Below, piece by piece: positions 1 to 6,841 of a stretch of 9,068 nt of DNA. The DNA is from an archaeon. GTDB lineage: Archaea; Asgardarchaeota; Hermodarchaeia; Hermodarchaeales; Hermodarchaeaceae. The notes beneath the pieces were generated by a model. The model did no database searches and was not told where the DNA came from. It saw nothing but the letters and a program-made list of their open reading frames with translations. The stretch covers positions 1-9,068 of the forward strand of contig JABXGV010000326.1 of the NCBI GenBank assembly GCA_016550485.1, read 5' to 3'. Position numbers and translations under genes: made by a program. Numbering within the stretch: position 1 is the stretch's first letter; each line of letters starts with the position of its first letter.

Positions 1-1121
1 AGACCATTATTGTTGAGAAATATGCCGAGTTCGTAGCAGAGGGCGAAGTGCATACCGAATTTGTACGGGTTGAATCCGAGCACAGTGCAATGAGCGCTTG
101 TGTTGGTGCAGCAGCCGCGGGAGCGCGAACCTTTACGGCAAGCGCTGCTAATGGTATTGAACTAATGAACGAGGTGATCTTCCTCGCTTCATCCCTGCGT
201 ATGCCGATTGTACTGGCAGTTGCTGACAGGTCACCCAGTGGTCCAATCAATATCCATTGCGATCAGACCGTTTCTCTCGCTCAAAGAGATACTGGCTGGA
301 TAATGATGTACTGCGAGAACTCCCAAGAGGCATATGACACAACCTTGCAGGCATTCAGGATTGGCGAACATGCTGATGTCCAACTTCCTGTAATGGTCAT
401 GCTTGATGGCTTTGTGCTGACACACACACTAGAAAACGTGTACCTGTTAGAAGATAAAGTGGCCCACAAATTTGTAGGAACTCGAGTACCGATGGAAATT
501 GAAGTAGGTGGGCAAAAAGTACCTCTAAAGCTGGACCCGAAAACCCCCATTACCATCGGACCCCTCGCACTCTTTGACTACTATCTAGAGACAAAGATTC
601 AACACCATGAAGCCATGGAGCGCGCTCGTCCTGTGATTTCAGCTGTAAACGATGAATGGGCACAACTCTCTGGCCGCAAGTATGGTGATGGATTCCTACA
701 ACCCTTTGAGATCGATGATGCTGACGCAGTCATTGTTACTTTCGGTAGCACAGCTGGTACAGTTCGCCATGTTGCCCGCCAGCTACGTGCAAAAGATAAG
801 AAGGTTGGGTTGTTGAAGGTTCGAACCTTTCGACCCTTCCCCTCGGAAAAGATTGCCGAGGCGCTAGAAGGTGTACCAGTAGTTGGTGTCTTTGAACGAA
901 CCCATTCTATTGGTAGCCTTGGTGGCCCTCTCTTCAATGAAGTACGAAGTGCCCTCTATGGTCGAGATAAACGACCAGCTGTTCTAGGCTACTACGGAGG
1001 CCTCGGAGGACGAGACCTTCACGCTGACTACTTCGAAACCATCTACAAGGAACTCCTCAAAGTGAAGCAAACCGGAAAGGTACCACCTCATCCAGTCAAA
1101 TACATCAGCCACCGTGAATAG
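1..1121 (+). CDS. porA: Pyruvate:ferredoxin oxidoreductase, alpha subunit (5'-truncated)
   Basis: This is the alpha subunit of 2-oxoacid:ferredoxin oxidoreductase. With PorB and the gamma and delta subunits it converts pyruvate and CoA to acetyl-CoA and CO2 in the cytoplasm, reducing ferredoxin. The reading frame is open from base 3 (TIIVEKYAEF...), so the GTG at 48 is an internal valine and the true start lies upstream. 372 residues are visible against about 390 in the family. Seen: the VESEHSAMSA segment (visible residues 23-32), whose second Glu corresponds to the thiamine-contacting glutamate; the SGPINI motif; RDTGW; a domain II with FRPFP; and the C-terminal GLGGRD. The segment after PINI reads HCDQTVSL where pyruvate enzymes usually have W-N/D-D-x-x-D, so substrate choice within the 2-oxoacid family is not certain. 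porB follows directly, in an operon. Confidence 0.93.
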   Translation, partial: TIIVEKYAEFVAEGEVHTEFVRVESEHSAMSACVGAAAAGARTFTASAANGIELMNEVIFLASSLRMPIVLAVADRSPSGPINIHCDQTVSLAQRDTGWIMMYCENSQEAYDTTLQAFRIGEHADVQLPVMVMLDGFVLTHTLENVYLLEDKVAHKFVGTRVPMEIEVGGQKVPLKLDPKTPITIGPLALFDYYLETKIQHHEAMERARPVISAVNDEWAQLSGRKYGDGFLQPFEIDDADAVIVTFGSTAGTVRHVARQLRAKDKKVGLLKVRTFRPFPSEKIAEALEGVPVVGVFERTHSIGSLGGPLFNEVRSALYGRDKRPAVLGYYGGLGGRDLHADYFETIYKELLKVKQTGKVPPHPVKYISHRE

Positions 1122-1134
1122 GAGGAATAAAGAA

Positions 1135-2115
1135 ATGACAACTGCAAAAACCAAATGGCGTCCCAAGATAAAGGAAATTGCAGAACAGGAAGAATACTTC
1201 ACAAGCGGACAACGCCTCTGCGCTGGTTGCCCAGCCGGCACCGTAGCACGGCTAGTAATGCATGCCCTTCCAAGACCGGATAACACCATCGTTTCCAATG
1301 CTACTGGCTGTCTCGAAGTCGCATCCACCATTTATCCGTTCACTGCGTGGCGTGTTCCCTGGATGCATTCTCTCTTCGAAAATGCTCCAGCCAATGCCTC
1401 GGGAATCGAAGCAGCCTATAAGGCTCGGATTCGCCGAGGACTTGAAAAGGAAATGCCTGACCTCCTCGTGTTTAGCGGTGACGGAAGCGGATTCGACATA
1501 GGTGTCCAAGCTGCTAGTGGCGCAATCGAAAGGCGTCATAACTTCCTGTATGTAATCTATGATAATGGTGCCTACTCAAACACTGGCATCCAGCGTTCAG
1601 GCGCGACACCCATGTATGCTTGGTCAACAACCAGCGAGGTTGGTGAGGCTGAGCCGGGGAAGCCAGTTTGGCGGAAGCCCATTGCGTTGGTCTATGCAGC
1701 ACATAACCCTGCATATGCAGCAACGGCTTCAATCTTCCATTGGAATGACTTCATGCAGAAAGTCCGGAAAGGAATGCTAGCTGAAGGCCCCGCCGTAATT
1801 CATGTAATGGCCCCCTGCCATCGAAGCTGGCGATACAAAGAGGAACTGGGGATGCAAATGTCAAAGTTAGCAGTAGAGACATGCTATCATCCTCTCTGGG
1901 AATATGATGGCGAAACCCGCACCTACTCGTTATCCACAGCTTCAAAGGTCATTGAGAAGAAGCCGGAGAGAAAGAGGCCTATCGAGGAGTGGCTGGAGCC
2001 CCAAGGTCGATTCCGTCACCTCTTCCGACCCAAGCGGAGAGAAAAGCTCCTAAAGGAGTTTCAACGGCGTACCGACGAGGATTGGGAGCATATCCTCAGA
2101 ATCACAAAACAATAG
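1135..2115 (+). CDS. porB: Pyruvate:ferredoxin oxidoreductase, beta subunit
   Basis: This subunit binds thiamine diphosphate and the proximal 4Fe-4S cluster, and carries the catalytic centre together with PorA. The protein has 326 residues from the ATG at 1135. That start is chosen because GGAGGA at 1121-1126 sits eight bases upstream; the in-frame GTG at 1114 lies before this site and inside the end of porA. Four cysteines stand at the cluster-ligand positions: C29 and C32 (LCAGC), C59 (ATGCLEV) and C228 (APCHRSW). The thiamine/Mg motif runs from GDG (115-117) to N144 (YDNGAYSNTG), followed by the family motif QRSGATP. TAWRVPW and FENA near residues 70-84 are also typical. The C-terminal tail (QGRFRHL) is normal for archaeal PorB. 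The usual PCPPGW is PCHRSW here, but the ligand cysteine is kept. The gene is four-base-scale close to porA and must be cotranscribed. Confidence 0.95.
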   Translation: MTTAKTKWRPKIKEIAEQEEYFTSGQRLCAGCPAGTVARLVMHALPRPDNTIVSNATGCLEVASTIYPFTAWRVPWMHSLFENAPANASGIEAAYKARIRRGLEKEMPDLLVFSGDGSGFDIGVQAASGAIERRHNFLYVIYDNGAYSNTGIQRSGATPMYAWSTTSEVGEAEPGKPVWRKPIALVYAAHNPAYAATASIFHWNDFMQKVRKGMLAEGPAVIHVMAPCHRSWRYKEELGMQMSKLAVETCYHPLWEYDGETRTYSLSTASKVIEKKPERKRPIEEWLEPQGRFRHLFRPKRREKLLKEFQRRTDEDWEHILRITKQ

Positions 2116-2122
2116 CTTACGC

Positions 2123-2145
2123 CCCTTTCAGTCACTGAACAAGGG
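2123..2145 (+). other. Stem-loop just after porB
   Basis: CCCTT (2123-2127) pairs with AAGGG (2141-2145). Inside it TCAG (2128-2131) pairs with CTGA (2135-2138), leaving a two-base bulge and a three-base loop. It begins eight bases after the porB stop, so it may mark the 3' end of the por transcript. No T-rich tract follows, so it is not a convincing archaeal terminator. Confidence 0.35.
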
Positions 2146-2163
2146 CGATGTATCCCGCCAACC

Positions 2164-2183
2164 TACCACCCTAGTGGGTGGTA
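2164..2183. repeat. Perfect 8-bp inverted repeat upstream of tldD
   Basis: TACCACCC (2164-2171) and GGGTGGTA (2176-2183) are exact reverse complements around a four-base spacer. The repeat ends 17 bases before a TATA-like box. It could be a regulator binding site for tldDE or a second 3'-end hairpin of the por operon; no poly-T follows it. Confidence 0.5.
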
Positions 2184-2200
2184 ACAATTAGTGTGTCTGA

Positions 2201-2252
2201 TTTATAAGGGACCACTTCCTTCGAGATGCAATGCTAGGACATTAGTGAGGTG
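2201..2252 (+). promoter_or_regulatory. Putative tldD promoter and ribosome binding site
   Basis: TTTATAA at 2201-2207 resembles an archaeal TATA box. A transcript would then begin near 2230 and give a short leader. That leader holds GAGGTG at 2247-2252, a good match to the archaeal anti-Shine-Dalgarno, 11 bases before the ATG. The box is identified by eye only; the ribosome binding site is firmer than the promoter. Confidence 0.4.
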
Positions 2253-2263
2253 TTTTCTAGTTA

Positions 2264-3688
2264 ATGATAGATAAATTGCAAGCGTGTGTGGCGGCTGGCG
2301 AGAAGCTGGGCGCCCAGTTCGTTGAGGCGAGATACGACGACCTCACCCTACGAACGCTGAACCGAACAAACGATGTCTGGAAAGATATCATTCTGCGGTC
2401 CCGAGCAGGCATTGGGATAACCTGTTATCATGACGGAGTTTCAGGCTATTCCTTTACTGCTAGCACTTCGAAACGGGACTTAGAGGAGGCAGCAAAGCGT
2501 GCCTTCAAAATGGCAAAAGCCGCAGCACCAGCTGCCTCGCTGAAATTAGATTTTGATCACCGACCCGCAATCAAGAGCAAAGCCTCGGACACCTTCAGGG
2601 TAAAGGTTCATCCAAGAACCAAAGACCTTGAGTACAAGACCGAACTAGTGAACCGGGCTCTTGAAGCAGCACGCGAAACAGGAAAGGAAATCCAAAGCGT
2701 GATGACCTGGTACGGGGAATTATTCGGTCAGAAACTCTTCACGAACAGCGAAGGAGCAACTCTTGACTGGGAGTTTCTAGTTGTTGATTTATATTGTCGC
2801 GTCACCTCCAAGACGAAGGATGGCGACTTGGTTAATGGTGTTGAACGGGCAAGTGGAACCAAAGGAATGGAGCTATTTAGCAGAAAAGGCTCCACTCCAG
2901 AAGACGTTGGTAGAGCTACAGGTGCTAACGCCACAGAGCAGCTCAAAGCAAAGGCTTGTCCTGCGGGCGAGTTCCGAGCTTTGGTAGAAAACAGGCTAGC
3001 TGGAGTATTAGCACACGAATCCTTTGGCCACCTGAGTGAAGCAGATTTTGTAGTTATAGGTATGTCCCCAATCACTGGGAAAATTGGGGAACGCCTTGGA
3101 ACAGACCACGCCACAATCATTGACGAGGGAACCCCGGAAATAGCCAAGTATGGTGGTTTATGGATTCCCTTTGACGATCAAGGTACACCAGCGAGCAAAA
3201 CTGTTGTTCTTGATAAGGGAATTCTCAAGCACTACTTACATAACCGAGGAACTGCCAAACACCTAAAACAAAAGCCAACGGGTAACAGTCGGGCTGTTCA
3301 CTACGCCTTCGTGCCGATTCCACGAATGACTAACACTTATTTCAAGCCAGGTGACCTGACGGAAGAAGAGGCACTTGAAAACCTCGGGACCGGGGTTTAC
3401 GCCATCCAAACGGCGGGTGGTCAAGTAGAAGGCGATGGCAGTTTCCTGTTCAAGGCTATCCGCGGCTACTGGGTGGAGGGCGGTCAAATCAAACACCCGC
3501 TAAGAGAAGTTTCTCTATCGGGCAATATTCTACAATTTCTGAAGAAGGTCGAAGGATGCACAAAGGACCTGATGCTAATTGGAGGATACTTTGGAGGGTG
3601 CGGCAAGGAAGGGCAATATCCACTGCCTTGTGGATTAGGTGGTCCCAAAATGGTGGTTGCTGATGTCCGATTTGGAGGGAAGGCCTAA
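2264..3688 (+). CDS. tldD: TldD, zinc metalloprotease subunit
   Basis: TldD is the catalytic subunit of the TldD/TldE protease. The E. coli complex degrades unfolded peptides, helps mature microcin B17 and degrades the CcdA antitoxin; its archaeal substrates are not established. The protein has 474 residues, normal for the family. The N-terminal domain (about 1-220) has the usual duplicated alpha/beta build. The zinc motif HExxxH is intact as HESFGH at 251-256, followed by LSEAD. CGKEGQ at 446-451 supplies the cysteine (C446) expected as the third metal ligand. GTPA, LHNRGTA and the PxCGLGGP segment near the C-terminus are also in place. The ATG at 2264 is supported by GAGGTG at 2247-2252. 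tldE begins 20 bases after the stop, so the two subunits are cotranscribed. Nothing is missing from the active site. Confidence 0.95.
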   Translation: MIDKLQACVAAGEKLGAQFVEARYDDLTLRTLNRTNDVWKDIILRSRAGIGITCYHDGVSGYSFTASTSKRDLEEAAKRAFKMAKAAAPAASLKLDFDHRPAIKSKASDTFRVKVHPRTKDLEYKTELVNRALEAARETGKEIQSVMTWYGELFGQKLFTNSEGATLDWEFLVVDLYCRVTSKTKDGDLVNGVERASGTKGMELFSRKGSTPEDVGRATGANATEQLKAKACPAGEFRALVENRLAGVLAHESFGHLSEADFVVIGMSPITGKIGERLGTDHATIIDEGTPEIAKYGGLWIPFDDQGTPASKTVVLDKGILKHYLHNRGTAKHLKQKPTGNSRAVHYAFVPIPRMTNTYFKPGDLTEEEALENLGTGVYAIQTAGGQVEGDGSFLFKAIRGYWVEGGQIKHPLREVSLSGNILQFLKKVEGCTKDLMLIGGYFGGCGKEGQYPLPCGLGGPKMVVADVRFGGKA

Positions 3689-3708
3689 ACTAGCGTGAGG
3701 TGATTATG

Positions 3709-5100
3709 ATGGAATATGAGAAACTCAAGGACGCGTTACTAGCTGAAATTGATACAGGGCTCAAGTTTGCCCGTTCACTGGACAGCAGTGCTGAATTCGA
3801 AATCTATCTTATGTACCGACAGCAATCAAGTGTAGACATCAGCCAAGGAAAAGTGAAAGCGAACGATGGAATTGTGGCAGGGAATGCCGTGCGTGTAGCC
3901 AAAGACCAATGCGTAAGCTTTTCCTCGTCAAGTGGAATTTCAGCAGAACGAATCAAACTCAGTATTAGAGAAGCTGTCTCAAGCCTAAAGGCAGTTTCTG
4001 TTAAGGATGAACGGTTTCAAGGGTTCCTTGATCCAATGCGCCAAGGTAGGGAGGGAGTTTTCGCCACTGAAATCCTGAACCTTAGCACCGAGGACTTAGT
4101 TAACGCAGCTAAGCAGCTGACAGAGAATGCGCGGGGTGCAGGCGAGAACATTATGGCTCAATCCGAATGCGGCGTCGATTGGGGAGGATTCGCCATAGGA
4201 AATTCACGAGGTGTACAGAGAGCCTCTGCTTCAGCTGCAAATTACTGCCAAGTATACGCCATGGTAATAAAAGGTGATGAGCGGCGAGGCGCGTATACAT
4301 ACGATGTTACAAGAGAGCGAGTGTTTGACATCGAAGGAGTGGGTGAACAAGCTACCAAGGAGGCTACTAGCCTTCTCGGTGCAAAGAAGCTGGAAATCAC
4401 AGCAGAAATGCCTACTCTATGGATTCCCAAGGCAGCCGCTTCCTATGTCTTAGCTAGCTTAGGTCAATCCGCAAACGGTCGATCGGTTGTTGAGGGGCTT
4501 TCCCCTATCTCTGAGCGCATTGGAGATAAAATCGCAACCCCACGATTCACGGTTCATGACGATGGACAGAATCCAGCGAGCCTTGGAACACAAGCAGTCG
4601 ACCATGAGGGTCATCCTCAAGGAAAAACGGCGATAATCCAGCAAGGTCAATTGAAGAATTTCTTATTCGATAGCTACTACGCTAGAGCCTTCAATACAGA
4701 TTCTACTGGTAATTGCTCGAGGGGTGGTGGACCCTTTGGAGCTACTCTGCCCTTTGAATCGGCGCCGGGAATCTCTTCAACCTCTCTCGAGATTGTTCCA
4801 GGTAGTAAGAGTGAAGAGGAGTTAATTGCCTCAATCGATGGAAAGGGCGTAATGATTGTGGATTTGCCAGCAGGCATCTTCCATAGTGACGTTGCTACCG
4901 GAGAGTTTTCAGTTGTAGCAGCCTGTGTCTTCCTCATCGAGGAGGGAGAGAAGAGAGGCGCGATTCAACCGGTCTCGGTGTCAGGGAGCTTCTACAAGGG
5001 CTTTGAGCAGCTACTTGAAGTGGGCAACAACCTAGAAAGGACTCCTTGGGGCGTTACAATTCCGAGCTTGGTTTTTGATGGATTCACGATAGTGGGCTGA
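3709..5100 (+). CDS. tldE: TldE/PmbA, non-catalytic partner of TldD
   Basis: TldE (PmbA in bacteria) is the paralogous partner that forms a heterodimer with TldD and shapes the substrate channel. The protein has 463 residues from ATG 3709. GAGGTGA at 3697-3703 lies five bases ahead of it; ATG 3706 is only two bases away, and GTG 3700 falls inside the site itself. Family features: SSVDISQGKVKAND near 40-53; a helix at 241-260 (AAASYVL...NGRSV) where TldD has HExxxH, so the zinc site is absent as expected; SPISERIGDKIA at 265-276; DHEGHPQG near 298-305; and TGEFS at 397-401 close to the C-terminus. It sits directly behind tldD. The paralogy of the two genes is clear from shared architecture rather than close identity. 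Confidence 0.93.
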   Translation: MEYEKLKDALLAEIDTGLKFARSLDSSAEFEIYLMYRQQSSVDISQGKVKANDGIVAGNAVRVAKDQCVSFSSSSGISAERIKLSIREAVSSLKAVSVKDERFQGFLDPMRQGREGVFATEILNLSTEDLVNAAKQLTENARGAGENIMAQSECGVDWGGFAIGNSRGVQRASASAANYCQVYAMVIKGDERRGAYTYDVTRERVFDIEGVGEQATKEATSLLGAKKLEITAEMPTLWIPKAAASYVLASLGQSANGRSVVEGLSPISERIGDKIATPRFTVHDDGQNPASLGTQAVDHEGHPQGKTAIIQQGQLKNFLFDSYYARAFNTDSTGNCSRGGGPFGATLPFESAPGISSTSLEIVPGSKSEEELIASIDGKGVMIVDLPAGIFHSDVATGEFSVVAACVFLIEEGEKRGAIQPVSVSGSFYKGFEQLLEVGNNLERTPWGVTIPSLVFDGFTIVG

Positions 5101-5168
5101 GTAACCCAGAGCAGAAAGATAAGGCGTGCAGCAGAAACCTGTGGGAAGCGCAAAGTTTTACCGTTAGG

Positions 5169-5195
5169 TTTTGCTCCATCTCAAACGGAGCAGAA
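5169..5195 (+). promoter_or_regulatory. Hairpin overlapping the ribosome binding site of the AIR-synthase-like gene
   Basis: TTTTGCTCC-type arm 5169-5177 pairs with GGAGCAGAA 5187-5195: nine pairs, one of them G-T, around a nine-base loop. The GGAG at 5187-5190, the only Shine-Dalgarno-like site before the ATG at 5202, lies in the 3' arm and would be hidden when the stem forms. Regulation of translation is an inference. The remaining bases of the 101-base gap show no clear TATA box. Confidence 0.4.
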
Positions 5196-5201
5196 TATCC
5201 G

Positions 5202-6230
5202 ATGACAGGTAGATTGAAGCAGCTAGTAAAGGAAGTGCGTGACTACTGGGGGTTACGGAGGAAACAACCCATTGGTAAGCTTGTGACGATTCTACGCAAG
5301 GAGGGGTTTCAGTGCCCTCACGTCCTCTCGGGTATTGGAGAGGATGCGGCAGCTATTGATCTTGGCGGCGATAACATCATCTTGCTTACCACTGATGCGA
5401 TTGTTCCCGAGCTAGCTGCATCAAATCCCTATGTTGCAGGGTATGCGTCAATTTTGGTAAACGTGAACGACATTTACGCTGCTGGAGGGCGCCCAATCGC
5501 GGCGATGGTGAATGTAGCCTTCTCCAAAATGGAGGTGGGTGTCCAGTTCATGCGAGGTATCTGCGAGGCAGGGCGCAAATTCCGCGTAGAAGTCGTACGG
5601 GGTCACACCACACCCGACGCTAAGGCCAATGCAGTGAGCGCATCAATCTGTGGAGTTGTCCGTCGTGACTCCTATATCAGTGCTGGCAGCGCCCAAAGGG
5701 GGGATAACCTGATTCTCGCAGTCGATTTAGAGGGACGGGTTTCACCGAATTATCCTCTGGGATGGGATACAACAACTCAAAAGACATCAGAGGAATTGCT
5801 ACGTCGGTACGAAGTAATGAGGTTATTTGGGCAGCAGAGGCTTCTAAATTCTTCAAAGGATCTCAGCAATGGCGGGATCATTGGAACAACCTTATTACTC
5901 CTCGAGTATGCCCGTATGGGCGCAGTAATCGATTTGGAATCAATCCGCTACCCTCACGAAATCACACTCAGGAATTGGCTCAAGATGTACATCTCCACCG
6001 GATTTGTTGTGACGACAACACCGGAAAAATCCGAAACAGTGCTGAAGATGTTTCAAAAACACGGATTCGCCGCATCCAGTATAGGTACGGTAAATCAAGA
6101 CCTGAAACTTCGGCTCAGACTTGGTAGCGAGGAGGAGACGGTTTTTGATTTCACCCAAGAATCCATTGTGGCTCCCCCCAAACCACCTCAAGTTCGCGGT
6201 CTCGGCACGGGGAGCCACAAATTATGTTAA
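5202..6230 (+). CDS. AIR-synthase-related (PurM superfamily) protein, methanogenesis marker 2-like
   Basis: This is an ATP-binding protein of the PurM/SelD/HypE/ThiL superfamily; its substrate is unknown. Seen: GEDAA at 46-50 for the usual GDDAA, TTDAI at 63-67, VNVNDIYAAGGRP at 86-98, RGHTTPDA at 133-140 and SKDLSNGGIIGT at 218-229. The N-terminal 'RRKQPIGK' segment, GRVSPNYPLGWDTT at 178-191 and NWLKMYISTGF at 258-268 match what I recall of methanogenesis marker protein 2 and the related sll0787-type proteins, rather than purine AIR synthase or HypE. Length, 342 residues, also fits that group. One deviation: the usual GGH is RGH. The ATG at 5202 has GGAG 11 bases upstream, inside a hairpin. 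The gene follows tldE by 101 bases on the same strand and may share its transcript. Superfamily placement is firm; the subfamily is from memory of motifs. Confidence 0.8.
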   Translation: MTGRLKQLVKEVRDYWGLRRKQPIGKLVTILRKEGFQCPHVLSGIGEDAAAIDLGGDNIILLTTDAIVPELAASNPYVAGYASILVNVNDIYAAGGRPIAAMVNVAFSKMEVGVQFMRGICEAGRKFRVEVVRGHTTPDAKANAVSASICGVVRRDSYISAGSAQRGDNLILAVDLEGRVSPNYPLGWDTTTQKTSEELLRRYEVMRLFGQQRLLNSSKDLSNGGIIGTTLLLLEYARMGAVIDLESIRYPHEITLRNWLKMYISTGFVVTTTPEKSETVLKMFQKHGFAASSIGTVNQDLKLRLRLGSEEETVFDFTQESIVAPPKPPQVRGLGTGSHKLC

Positions 6231-6250
6231 TTCCCATCAAGTCTCTATGC

Positions 6251-6290
6251 TAAAATAGGAGAAACCTCCCCATATTATATAACAAGGTGA
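6251..6290 (+). promoter_or_regulatory. Putative promoter and ribosome binding site of the coiled-coil gene
   Basis: TAAAATA at 6251-6257 is a TATA-like box that would place initiation near 6280, giving a leader of about 15 bases. AAGGTGA at 6284-6290 is a good ribosome binding site five bases before the ATG at 6296. ATATTATA at 6272-6279 is an alternative box but would give a leaderless message, which the ribosome binding site argues against. Confidence 0.4.
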
Positions 6291-6295
6291 ACTAG

Positions 6296-6841
6296 ATGGC
6301 TAGCCGAGATTACACTGCAGAGGCTTCAACCCTCGCTTCAAATCTGAAGAGCATCATAAAAGATATACTAGCTGACCTTCAAGCAAGAGACGAAACAATA
6401 GAACAATTGAAGGCGAAAATAGGAGAGCACAAGACAACTATTAGTGAGCTGAAAGGGGAAACATCAACTATTGATGAACTAAGGAGCCAGAACAAAACCC
6501 TTCAAACGGAGCTTGATGCCATTCGAGAGCAACTGGAAAAGATGTCTGAAACCTACCGAGAACTAGTGTCAGTGGATGAAGGTATAGAAATCCCCGTTCA
6601 GGAACTGCTTGCCTTGTATTTATCCCTCCTTGAGGATGTCTTTAGCGCGCAACCACACGCCAAGGCGCTGTTTATACTGCATGGTCAAAAAGCAGAGATG
6701 AGCCGAAACGAAATCGTCAAAGCAGCTGGCCACGAGGCAGCGGCAATCCGGAAGGCCTTGGGAGACTTGGCACGAGCAGGCCTTATCGAATATGATGTCG
6801 AGCGGGATACAGCACGATTAGTAAAGCGCATCTATCGTTGA
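6296..6841 (+). CDS. Coiled-coil protein with C-terminal winged-helix-like domain
   Basis: I do not recognise the family of this 181-residue protein. Residues about 13-93 form a continuous, charged heptad-type coiled coil without proline, including a near-repeat (TTISELKGE then STIDELRSQ) that is also visible in the DNA at 6438-6483. After a short linker (VDEGIEIP) a helix covers about 100-118. Residues 121-181 read as a winged helix: a first helix AKALFILHG, a second SRNEIVKAAG, a third AAAIRKALGDLARAGL, then a two-strand wing (LIEYDVERDTARLVKRI). This layout suggests a dimeric DNA-binding regulator, though such domains also mediate protein contacts. The cytoplasm is expected: no signal peptide or membrane helix. 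Its TGA ends at 6841, directly against the stop of the opposite-strand gene. The start is supported by AAGGTGA five bases upstream. Confidence 0.8.
   Translation: MASRDYTAEASTLASNLKSIIKDILADLQARDETIEQLKAKIGEHKTTISELKGETSTIDELRSQNKTLQTELDAIREQLEKMSETYRELVSVDEGIEIPVQELLALYLSLLEDVFSAQPHAKALFILHGQKAEMSRNEIVKAAGHEAAAIRKALGDLARAGLIEYDVERDTARLVKRIYR

Noticed and set aside
48..50. GTG as the start of porA
   Set aside because: The frame is open upstream to the window edge and encodes the expected PorA sequence, so this is an internal valine.
1114..1116. GTG start for porB
   Set aside because: It precedes the GGAGGA site at 1121-1126, which is correctly spaced for ATG 1135.
2728..3147. 139-residue minus-strand frame
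   Set aside because: It is antisense to the TldD active-site region, where the plus-strand motifs are unambiguous.
5110..5195. Three copies of AGCAGAA after tldE
   Set aside because: Seven-base matches at irregular spacing (5110, 5130, 5189); too short to support a repeat array or operator.
5762..6127. 121-residue plus-strand frame
   Set aside because: It overlaps the well-supported PurM-superfamily gene in another frame and has no domain-like features.
6258..6269. GGAG-AAAC-CTCC mini-hairpin before the coiled-coil gene
   Set aside because: Only four base pairs, in a short promoter region; easily chance.
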